Shown piece by piece: positions 6,127 through 11,451 of a DNA stretch of 11,451 nucleotides. The stretch comes from an uncultured Opitutales bacterium. Lineage in GTDB: Bacteria; Verrucomicrobiota; Verrucomicrobiia; Opitutales; UBA9783. The number at the start of each line of letters is the position of its first letter. The stretch's first letter is position 1. The notes beneath the pieces are model-generated. The model had not been told where the DNA came from and ran no database searches. It saw only the letters and a program-made list of their open reading frames with translations. The position numbers and the translations under genes were made by a program. Where the stretch lies: assembly GCA_934700265.1 (NCBI GenBank), contig CAKUXH010000026.1:1-11451 (forward strand), read 5' to 3'.

Positions 6127-6798
6127 TTAATTAAAGATTAAATCTGGTCTACGATGAATGGTTCGCAGCATTTGCTGTTCTAAACGCCAACGTGCAATCG
6201 CTTCATGATTTCCAGACGACAAAATTTCTGGGGCTTCTTCCCCATCAAAACTAACTGGCCGAGTGTACTGTGGAAACGATAACAATCCATTGCTAAAACT
6301 ATCCTGATCCAAAGATTGTTCCGCACCTAAAACACCAGGCACATACCGCATAACTGCATCTATCAGCACAGCCGACGGCAATGTCCCATTAGTCAACACA
6401 TAATCTCCGATTGAAATTTCTTCATTAATGCAAGTCTTTCGAATCCTTTCATCTATACTTTCGTAGTGCCCGGAAATTAACAATAGATGAGACCTTGACG
6501 CAAGCATCTTAACCTTTTTTGTTGTTAAAGGTTGACCATCAGGACACAGATAAACTACATGAGTAGTATCCGTAGTTAGAGATTTTATTGCATCGAACAA
6601 AGGACCTGGTTGCAACACCATACCCGCTCCTCCCCCAAAAGGACGATCATCAACGGTATGATGCAAATCTCTTGACCAATCGCGCAAATTATGTATTTGA
6701 AGATCTACAAGATGTTCACGTATAGCACGCCCCAAGATGCTTTCTGAAACGAAACCATCAAGCATTTTTGGGAAAAGCGTTAAAACATCTATCTTCAT
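6127..6798 (-). CDS. trmD: tRNA (guanine37-N1)-methyltransferase TrmD
   Basis: TrmD transfers a methyl group from S-adenosylmethionine to N1 of G37 next to the anticodon in tRNAs with G36, preventing +1 frameshifting. Visible motifs of the knotted SPOUT fold are DDRPFGGGAGM (50-60), ISGHYESIDER (108-117), SIGDYVLTNG (129-138) and VPGVLG (153-158). DSFSNGLLSFPQYTRP (166-181) and SSGNHEAIARWR (194-205) follow. Arg151 and Asp166 correspond by alignment from memory to the catalytic Arg154 and Asp169 of the E. coli enzyme. Two changes stand out: the usual GELP is GTLP here, and GRYEG is GHYES. At 223 residues it lacks the C-terminal tail of many homologues (about 250). It is separated from rpsP and rplS by 10 bases each, with no rimM between. 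Confidence 0.97.
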   Translation of the reverse strand: MKIDVLTLFPKMLDGFVSESILGRAIREHLVDLQIHNLRDWSRDLHHTVDDRPFGGGAGMVLQPGPLFDAIKSLTTDTTHVVYLCPDGQPLTTKKVKMLASRSHLLLISGHYESIDERIRKTCINEEISIGDYVLTNGTLPSAVLIDAVMRYVPGVLGAEQSLDQDSFSNGLLSFPQYTRPVSFDGEEAPEILSSGNHEAIARWRLEQQMLRTIHRRPDLIFN

Positions 6799-6808
6799 TA
6801 CACAAAAA

Positions 6809-7057
6809 CTAGGCTTTACGAGAAATTTTTAATAAATGACGAGCAGTATCTGTCAATTGCGCTCCCTGAGAAACCCAATAATCTGCACGTTCTACATTCA
6901 ATTTAACTTTCTCAGTATTTCCCTTAGCAATAGGGTTGTAAAATCCCAAAACTTCAACCGAACGACCATCGCGACGCATTGCAGATTCTGCAACAACTAC
7001 ACGATAAGTAGGATTATGTTTTGCTCCGTAACGTTGTAAACGTATTTTTAATGCCAT
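6809..7057 (-). CDS. rpsP: 30S ribosomal protein S16
   Basis: S16 is an early-assembling 30S protein that stabilises the 5' domain of 16S rRNA. The sequence is typical throughout: MALKIRLQRYGAKHNPTYRVVVAES, then RRDGRSVEVLGFYNP, and a C-terminal half with ERADYWVSQGAQLTDTARHLLK. At 82 residues it is complete. It is the first gene of the rpsP-trmD-rplS unit. The ATG at 7057 has an A/T-rich leader without a Shine-Dalgarno. Two possible promoters lie upstream: TTGACA with an 18-base spacer to TTTATT (7114-7143), and a TATAAT at 7073-7078 without a good -35. Confidence 0.97.
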   Translation of the reverse strand: MALKIRLQRYGAKHNPTYRVVVAESAMRRDGRSVEVLGFYNPIAKGNTEKVKLNVERADYWVSQGAQLTDTARHLLKISRKA

Positions 7058-7113
7058 ATTTTTAAAATTTAAATTATAAAACCTACAACACTTTTTATGT
7101 TAATAAGCAATTT

Positions 7114-7143
7114 AATAAAGCAATAGTTTCGCTCATTTGTCAA
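7114..7143 (-). promoter_or_regulatory. Candidate sigma-70 promoter for rpsP-trmD-rplS
   Basis: On the minus strand a perfect TTGACA (7138-7143) is followed after 18 bases by TTTATT (7114-7119, four of six matches to TATAAT). A start about 7 bases further on would leave a leader of roughly 50 bases before rpsP. A perfect TATAAT at 7073-7078 is closer to the gene but lacks a matching -35 element at normal spacing (TTAACA is at 19). Either or both could be used. Confidence 0.4.
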
Positions 7144-7160
7144 GCGCCTTTTCAAAACTT

Positions 7161-7343
7161 TTATGACTTAAACCACTGATTAATAACAATCAAAAGTTGT
7201 ATTAAAACCGACCGTTCCAATCCATAATGCAAACGAATCAACCAAAGCTGCCTTGCACTATGTATATTAAAAGGTTTATGAATTAAAAATGTTACTAAAA
7301 ATAAAAACAAAAACAAATAAAATGATCCTCTCATAACATACAT
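7161..7343 (-). CDS. Doubtful small membrane-protein ORF between tRNA-Leu and rpsP
   Basis: This is a 60-codon open frame in the 320-base stretch between tRNA-Leu and rpsP, which otherwise holds only the candidate rpsP promoter. If translated it would begin MYVMRGS, followed by one hydrophobic segment (FYLFLFLFLVTFLI, about residues 8-21), then a mixed helix. There is no Shine-Dalgarno before the ATG at 7343 and I recognise no relatives. A/T-rich sequence easily gives Phe/Leu-rich frames by chance, so I consider a spurious ORF more likely than not. It runs in the same direction as its neighbours. Confidence 0.25.
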   Translation of the reverse strand: MYVMRGSFYLFLFLFLVTFLIHKPFNIHSARQLWLIRLHYGLERSVLIQLLIVINQWFKS

Positions 7344-7374
7344 CCATTTTCAGGCCATGCTAACACCCATACTC

Positions 7375-7459
7375 TGGTGCTTGAGAAGGGACTCGAACCC
7401 TTAAACCTCTCGGCACCAGATCCTAAGTCTGGCGTGTTTGCCAATTTCACCACTCAAGC
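7375..7459 (-). tRNA. tRNA-Leu (anticodon UAG)
   Basis: The gene folds as a class II tRNA. The 7-bp acceptor stem pairs GCTTGAG with CTCAAGC, and a GTGAAATTGGCAAAC D-arm is typical of leucine tRNAs. The anticodon stem CCAGA/TCTGG encloses the loop CTTAGGA. There is a long variable arm (GCC-GAGA-GGT), and the T-arm pairs AAGGG with CCCTT around TTCGAGT. The anticodon is TAG with G at position 37, so it reads CUA and probably other CUN codons. The discriminator A is followed by a genome-encoded CCA (7375-7377). No terminator is visible before rpsP about 320 bases downstream. Confidence 0.96.
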
Positions 7460-7591
7460 AACTTTACTTGTTTATTTATCAAATACAAAATTCTTATTCT
7501 TGACAAACATTTTTTTTAAAAACATTTGAAAAAATCTTATTCTTAATTTTTGAAATAAAAACTTACTGAATACTTAAAGACAAATGATATT
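7460..7591. other. A/T-rich spacer between birA and tRNA-Leu
   Basis: No gene is visible. On the minus strand a TTGTCA at about 7497-7502 lies at a plausible distance from a TTGATAAAT stretch and might be a weak tRNA promoter, but the spacing is about 19. The 10-mer TCTTATTCTT occurs twice (7492-7501 and 7535-7544). No convincing terminator hairpin follows birA. Confidence 0.4.
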
Positions 7592-8440
7592 TTATAATAA
7601 GTTATCAATAAATCCTTTATAACTATCAAGTTGCTTATCAGCCAAATGCATTTTAGTACCATTCATTACTCGAATACATTCTCCTCCTGCCAAAGGTTTT
7701 AACAATAAACACCCTTCTTCAGAAACATCTTCAAATACCCCACTCACCCATTGCCGACGATCTTCATCATAAATATTAACATTATCATTAAGATACATCC
7801 AATAGTCACGACAATCCTTAAAAAACTGTTTAGCTCCTACACGTCGATACCAATACAAATTTCTCATAAAAAGATCTGCAAAATCCCGAGCACACACACT
7901 TAATTCTTGCAATGAATAATCTTCACTATTTCTAAATAAAATTTTTAATGAAGTTACAGGTTGATCAATTTCTTTAATTACATACTCATTTAAATTAAAA
8001 TTAATCCCTATCCCTATCGTAACCCAATAGACTTCATTCCAACGACGAACATAAGATAAACATCCACTAATTTTTTTATGATTTACATAAATATCATTGG
8101 GCCATTTCAACTGAAATACGCACTTTTCATTTGTAAAAACATTTAAAAATTGACAAACTGTAATAGCAGCTAATTGAGAAAACGGCATTACCTTATCCGT
8201 TAAAAAAACCAAATTAGCGTGAAAATCTACGCCTGAAGATCGCCAAATACGGTTATGAGAACCAACCCCCTGCAACTGTTCTCCCGCAAAAACAACAATA
8301 AGATGATTTGGCTCCATTCGATCAAACCAAGTTTGTTGCAAAGCAAATTTATGAGTTGAATCTAATGTCTTAAAAAGACAAAATTCTACTTGAAAAGTTT
8401 CAGGATCAAAGTATTTATAATCTATTGAATTATTTACCAT
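7592..8440 (-). CDS. birA: Biotin--[acetyl-CoA-carboxylase] ligase, monofunctional BirA type
   Basis: The enzyme makes biotinyl-5'-AMP and transfers biotin to a lysine on the biotin carboxyl carrier protein. Diagnostic motifs are SSGVDFHANLVF (68-79), QLKWPNDIYVNHKKISGCL (110-128; Lys112 corresponds to E. coli Lys183 by alignment from memory) and TIGIGINFN (141-149). A C-terminal SH3-like domain (about 220-265) is also present. There is no N-terminal helix-turn-helix, so it should not act as a repressor. The biotinyl-AMP loop is unusual: where GRGRRGR is expected there is GVGSHNR (58-64), losing the Arg that helps retain the intermediate. The ATG at 8440 has a strong AAGGAG 8-9 bases upstream and overlaps the end of rarA by 11 bases, implying translational coupling. 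The length of 282 residues is normal. Confidence 0.92.
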   Translation of the reverse strand: MVNNSIDYKYFDPETFQVEFCLFKTLDSTHKFALQQTWFDRMEPNHLIVVFAGEQLQGVGSHNRIWRSSGVDFHANLVFLTDKVMPFSQLAAITVCQFLNVFTNEKCVFQLKWPNDIYVNHKKISGCLSYVRRWNEVYWVTIGIGINFNLNEYVIKEIDQPVTSLKILFRNSEDYSLQELSVCARDFADLFMRNLYWYRRVGAKQFFKDCRDYWMYLNDNVNIYDEDRRQWVSGVFEDVSEEGCLLLKPLAGGECIRVMNGTKMHLADKQLDSYKGFIDNLL

Positions 8441-9722
8441 TCAATTTCTCCTTAAGCTGCTTACGATACAGATACAAATTTTCCAAATTTTTCTCTGCAC
8501 CTACCGGCTTTAAATGATAAAATTGGCAATTTTCGTTCCAATAACTTTGTCCAGAAACATTAACTTCAAAATCATGGCTGTATTTGTAGTGATCTTCTCG
8601 ACACAATGGCGTTTGTTGTAAAGCATTCGGAACCTTTTGTAAATTTCCAGCCTCTACGAAATCTTTAGCCCGATTCCATGCTAAATAAGCACTATTGCTT
8701 TTAGGAGCTAAAGCTAAAAAAACAGTCACATGAGAAAGATTAATAGCACATTCAGGTAAACCAATTTTTTCACAAGCATTATAAGCTGCTATAGCTAGCG
8801 ACAACCCTCTTGAATCAGCCAACCCAACATCTTCTGATGCTAAAATTATCAAGCGTCTTGCAATAAAAAGAGGATCTTCTCCTCCCTTTATCATACGAGC
8901 GAGCCAATAAAGTGCTGCATCTGGATCACATCCTCGTACACTTTTTATAAAAGCAGAAATAATATCATAATGATCATTCTCACGCGCATTATAGCTTGAA
9001 CGCCAACGATTCAACTCTTGCTTCACTTGCTCAAAATTTAATACGCTTCCTACTGGAACACTTAAGCATAAAAACTCAAGTAAATTTAACGCTCGTCGCA
9101 AATCCCCATTTGCTATTCGTGCAATCTCCTCAATTACCGCTTCAGGCACTGTAATATCCAAAGCACCTAACCCATTTATCTTATCAGAGATTGATTTTAC
9201 AAGTATCTTCTCCATAGCTTCTTGATTCAAACCATTAAGTTCAAATATGTAGCTTCGACTTAATAATGGAGGAATTATATAAAAAGCTGGATTATGTGTC
9301 GTTGCTCCAATCAATTGAATCCGTCCTGTTTCGCAGTAAGGCAAAAGGACATCTTGCTGAGAGCGGTTAAAACGATGAATTTCATCAACAAATAAAATAG
9401 CTTTACCGGCACTTACTTCTGCTTCTCTAATTTTTTCCCTCAAATCACTCAAATTAGATAAAACTGCGTTCAAAGAAATTATCCTTTTCCCCAAGTATTT
9501 TGCAATCAAATAAGCAAGCGTCGTTTTGCCACAACCTGGAGGCCCATAAAGGAGAACATTACCTGCTCCACTATTTTTTAACCAATTTTGAAATGCACTT
9601 TTATCCGATAAAAGATGCGACTGACCAACCATTTCTTCTAAAGTTTGTGGACGCATACGTTCCGGTAACGGAACATGCTCCGGTTTATCACTTTTAAAAA
9701 GAAACGATGTTTCATCCATCAT
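8430..9722 (-). CDS. rarA: Replication-associated recombination protein A (RarA/MgsA), AAA+ ATPase
   Basis: RarA (MgsA, relative of yeast Mgs1 and human WRNIP1) is a homotetrameric AAA+ ATPase that acts at stalled replication forks and interacts with SSB. The clamp-loader-like ATPase core is intact: RMRPQTLEEMVGQSHLL (23-39), Walker A YGPPGCGKTT (59-68) and Walker B AILFVDEIHRFNRSQQD (108-124). Sensor 1 GATTHNPAF (139-147), the arginine finger region LLSRSYIF (153-160) and sensor 2 GDLRRALNLLE (206-216) are also there. The C-terminal tetramerisation region has the typical YDIISAFIKSVRG and WLARMIKGGEDP motifs. I start at the ATG at 9722, which overlaps the pntAA stop as TAATG; ATG 9719 is equally possible. 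A TTG at 9758 would extend back into pntAA by 12 residues with no homology. It gives 430 residues, normal for the family. Confidence 0.95.
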   Translation of the reverse strand: MMDETSFLFKSDKPEHVPLPERMRPQTLEEMVGQSHLLSDKSAFQNWLKNSGAGNVLLYGPPGCGKTTLAYLIAKYLGKRIISLNAVLSNLSDLREKIREAEVSAGKAILFVDEIHRFNRSQQDVLLPYCETGRIQLIGATTHNPAFYIIPPLLSRSYIFELNGLNQEAMEKILVKSISDKINGLGALDITVPEAVIEEIARIANGDLRRALNLLEFLCLSVPVGSVLNFEQVKQELNRWRSSYNARENDHYDIISAFIKSVRGCDPDAALYWLARMIKGGEDPLFIARRLIILASEDVGLADSRGLSLAIAAYNACEKIGLPECAINLSHVTVFLALAPKSNSAYLAWNRAKDFVEAGNLQKVPNALQQTPLCREDHYKYSHDFEVNVSGQSYWNENCQFYHLKPVGAEKNLENLYLYRKQLKEKLNGK

Positions 9723-10837
9723 TAAAAACGAACTTGACCTTGCTTTAACCACCAACACCCTTTGAGAATAACATCTTCCTCATCTGTTTTCAAACAAAGA
9801 TTAGATTTATCCCATAAATGTTCTATAAGTGCAAAAAGATTGGCTGCAAACATTTGTGAAGCTGATGTTGCTACTTTACGCTCCCAATACCCTTCTCCTA
9901 AAATATTAACCCCATTCTCGGTTACGACATTTTCACCTGCAACTAAACCCTCTGTATTACCTCCAACTTCCACTGCAAGATCAACAACAACACTACCAGC
10001 TCGCATAGCTTTCAGCATAGCACCATTGATAATAATAGGAGCTTTACGTCCAAAAACTTTTGCAGTTGTAATAACAATATCTGAGTGTGCACATGTTTCT
10101 GTCATCAATTCACGCTGACGTTGCAGTTGTTCTTCCGTAAGGGCTTTTGCATATCCTTGTTGCGTACTTTCTGTTTTCCCTAAGTCTATTTTTACAAACT
10201 TTGCCCCTAAAGAGTTAACCTGCTCTTCAACCTCTGGGCGCGTATCAAAAGCTTCAACACGTGCACCTAAACGTTTAGCAGTCGCAATTGCTTGTAAACC
10301 TGCAACTCCTGCGCCAATCACAAACACACGTGCAGCTTGCAAAGTTCCAGCTGGAGTTACCATCATTGGTAAAGTTCTTGTCAAATACTGCACCCCTTGT
10401 AAAATAGAAACATACCCCGCTAGACTTGACTGAGAACTTAGAGCATCCATTTTTTGTGCAAACGAAGTCCGTGGAATACGTTCCAAACTAATCACATTTG
10501 AACCTTGTGTTTTAAATTGTTCCAATTCAGCAGGAAAACGAAATGCATCAAAAAAACTGATATGCCATGCTCCTATCTTCAGATGTTTAATATCTTCCAC
10601 TGGTAAAGGTAATACATGTAAAATGATGTCTGCATTACTCAAAGCATTAATATGATCTTCTAGATCAATAATCTGTGCACCTGCACTTATATAATCTTTA
10701 TCAAAAAATAATCCCTTAACGCCAGAACCTTTTTCTACTTGAACCTTCAACCCCAAGTTAACAAACTTTTTAACAGTATCTGGTGTGATAGCAACACGCG
10801 TTTCTTTTCCATTTTCTCTTGGTACAAAAATCTGCAT
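9722..10837 (-). CDS. pntAA: NAD(P) transhydrogenase subunit alpha part 1 (PntAA, NAD(H)-binding dI)
   Basis: PntAA is the soluble NAD(H)-binding component of the proton-translocating transhydrogenase, which uses the proton gradient to reduce NADP+ with NADH. Signatures are PRENGKETRVAITPDTV (6-22) and the RQD loop PRTSFAQKMDALSSQS (122-137). In that loop the residues equivalent to Arg127, Gln132, Asp135 and Ser138 of the Rhodospirillum protein are all present, by alignment from memory. The Rossmann motif VIGAGVAGLQAI (173-184) and the acidic Asp of AFDTRPEV (196-203) follow, then VVVDLAVEVGGNTEG (283-297). It ends at 371 residues, just after the dI domain, so this is the split form typical of Alphaproteobacteria, needing separate PntAB and PntB. 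Neither is next to it: rarA follows directly with a TAATG overlap. It starts at ATG 10837 with no good Shine-Dalgarno. Confidence 0.94.
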   Translation of the reverse strand: MQIFVPRENGKETRVAITPDTVKKFVNLGLKVQVEKGSGVKGLFFDKDYISAGAQIIDLEDHINALSNADIILHVLPLPVEDIKHLKIGAWHISFFDAFRFPAELEQFKTQGSNVISLERIPRTSFAQKMDALSSQSSLAGYVSILQGVQYLTRTLPMMVTPAGTLQAARVFVIGAGVAGLQAIATAKRLGARVEAFDTRPEVEEQVNSLGAKFVKIDLGKTESTQQGYAKALTEEQLQRQRELMTETCAHSDIVITTAKVFGRKAPIIINGAMLKAMRAGSVVVDLAVEVGGNTEGLVAGENVVTENGVNILGEGYWERKVATSASQMFAANLFALIEHLWDKSNLCLKTDEEDVILKGCWWLKQGQVRF

Positions 10838-10895
10838 ATTTATAGTAAATACCTATATTTTTTTATTTTCAACCTATTATTTTAAATAAATTAAA
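10838..10895 (-). promoter_or_regulatory. Leader/promoter region of pntAA (no clear elements)
   Basis: This very A/T-rich stretch lies between the terminator hairpin and the pntAA ATG and must contain the promoter if the hairpin isolates the operon. Only partial elements are seen: a TTGAAA without a well-spaced -10, and a TATAAA only three bases before the ATG, too close to be used for this start. No riboswitch-like structure is visible. Confidence 0.3.
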
Positions 10896-10919
10896 AAGGT
10901 TACACCAACGTGTAACCTT
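10884..10919 (-). terminator. Strong hairpin terminator between the 10951 ORF and pntAA
   Basis: A perfect 10-bp inverted repeat (AAGGTTACAC at 10896-10905 with GTGTAACCTT at 10910-10919) encloses a 4-base loop CAAC. On the minus strand it is followed directly by a T-rich tail (TTTAATTTATTT), the expected layout for ending transcripts from upstream genes. On the plus strand the tail CTTTATT is weaker, but there is no plus-strand gene to terminate. Confidence 0.8.
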
Positions 10920-10950
10920 CTTTATTAAATATATAACAAAGCTACATTGA

Positions 10951-11172
10951 TTATCGAAAAATTTCCCTAAAAAACACTACGACAACTTTTTTTACAATAA
11001 AAGCAATAGGCTCATTTGTTTCATTTACAACAAAAAATCTACTCGCATTTTCTAAGACAATGCAATTGTGCGAGTATCTAACCTTCCAATACTTTATAAC
11101 ACGCAGCTTAACAAAGATCTTCTCTTTTAAAACCTCTTCCCTATTTATCATGAAGGTTTTCGAGCTCACCAA
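10951..11172 (-). CDS. Doubtful small ORF, hypothetical
   Basis: This open frame of up to 73 codons ends 32 bases before the hairpin terminator. It has no relatives I recognise. The first codon is a TTG at 11172; the first ATG in frame is at 11151 (starting MINREEVLKEKIF), leaving 66 residues. Neither has a Shine-Dalgarno. The product would be basic, with a hydrophobic C-terminal stretch (IAFIVKKVVVVFF). Its placement just before a good terminator argues for transcription. However, the terminator could equally serve the gene ending at 11261, with this stretch as 3' untranslated or degenerate sequence. The opposite strand is also open across much of the same region, so coding potential is weak. 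Confidence 0.3.
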   Translation of the reverse strand: MVSSKTFMINREEVLKEKIFVKLRVIKYWKVRYSHNCIVLENASRFFVVNETNEPIAFIVKKVVVVFFREIFR

Positions 11173-11260
11173 CCATATTTAAGAATAAAACATCATTATG
11201 ATATATGCAAAATTAACTAAGCCCAAATAATGTAAAAATACACTTTCCTTCCACCAGAGA

Positions 11261-11451
11261 TTATCGCTTCAAACGTATCCTCGGAGCAATTTCTATGGTT
11301 CTTGACCTACCACTAAATCTTGGACGTTGAATACGCAATTCGAGACCTAAATCATTTTTTTCCGTTTTAAAAATGAAGCTCGGATCTGGACATAAAGTTT
11401 TCACGAGCTTAATTAAACCAACTTGTATATCATCAACATATACACCAATAA
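11261..11451 (-). CDS. C-terminal end of an unrecognised protein (5' part outside window)
   Basis: An open frame enters from the right edge and ends with TAA at 11261-11263, leaving 62 residues. It reads roughly IGVYVDDIQVGLIKLVKTL, then CPDPSFIF, then an alternating stretch LGLELRIQ and a strongly basic tail RPRFSGRSRTIEIAPRIRLKR (one R/K in about three). The regular amino-acid pattern, the lack of internal stops and the absence of a competing frame support real coding. No family can be assigned from this fragment. The basic tail could bind nucleic acid or the membrane surface; that is a guess. It would be the upstream gene of the unit ending at the 10896-10919 terminator. Confidence 0.5.
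   Translation of the reverse strand, partial: IGVYVDDIQVGLIKLVKTLCPDPSFIFKTEKNDLGLELRIQRPRFSGRSRTIEIAPRIRLKR

Noticed and set aside
6836..7039. A 67-codon plus-strand frame opposite rpsP
   Set aside because: It is a shadow of the conserved S16 gene.
7492..7544. Repeated 10-mer TCTTATTCTT, copies 43 bp apart
   Set aside because: Two copies of a low-complexity 10-mer in A/T-rich spacer are plausible by chance; there are no further copies and no regular spacing to suggest a CRISPR or an iteron array.
9762..10118. A 118-codon plus-strand frame opposite pntAA
   Set aside because: It lies wholly antisense to the strongly conserved pntAA and its composition mirrors that gene.
10951..11180. An open plus-strand frame antisense to the doubtful 10951 ORF
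   Set aside because: It has no start codon in the first part and no ribosome-binding site. It was used only as a reason to doubt coding on either strand.
1..11451. Mobile elements, CRISPR arrays, rRNA genes, plasmid origins or attachment sites
   Set aside because: None is visible: no transposase or integrase reading frame, no regularly spaced repeats, no rRNA-like sequence. The end of tRNA-Leu is not followed by a detectable direct repeat or integrase.

Overview
The window comes from an AT-rich bacterial chromosome, most likely an alphaproteobacterium of the host-associated Holosporales or Rickettsiales kind. This placement is an inference. It rests on the strong A+T bias, few Shine-Dalgarno sequences, a proton-translocating transhydrogenase whose alpha subunit is the short split form (PntAA), flagellar genes in the flgB-flgC-fliE-fliF order, and several accessory genes encoding exported or possibly effector-like proteins. 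No 16S rRNA or other decisive marker is present.

Layout. (1) 1-1597, minus strand: a flagellar basal-body operon, flgB-flgC-fliE-fliF (fliF cut by the window edge), encoding proximal rod, rod/MS-ring junction and MS-ring proteins. A sigma-54-like -24/-12 element lies just upstream of flgB. (2) 1699-5755: an accessory block with alternating strands and very A/T-rich coding. It holds an exported acidic protein (minus), a 405-residue protein with a possible deaminase-type zinc motif (plus), a 12-TM MFS transporter (minus) and a second exported, cysteine-rich protein (plus). Two convergent gene pairs at its edges overlap at their 3' ends. (3) 5748-7057, minus: the translation operon rpsP-trmD-rplS, tightly spaced and lacking the usual rimM. 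Upstream of it is a tRNA-Leu(UAG) gene, whose product has the G36-G37 expected of a TrmD substrate. (4) 7592-10837, minus: a translationally linked run pntAA-rarA-birA (TAATG junction, then an 11-bp overlap). The membrane subunits pntAB/pntB are not next to pntAA. (5) 10896-11451, minus: a strong hairpin terminator, a doubtful small ORF before it, and the 3' end of an unrecognised gene running off the window.

The conserved genes (flagella, tRNA G37 methylation, ribosomal proteins, replication-fork maintenance, biotinylation, transhydrogenase) are housekeeping. The accessory block is where undescribed biology is most likely. The 2624-3841 protein combines a DSE motif and a CPCC motif 35 residues apart, the spacing and order expected of the nucleotide/nucleic-acid deaminase superfamily. 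It is the best candidate for something new, possibly an effector or toxin acting on host or competitor nucleic acid, but that remains unproven.
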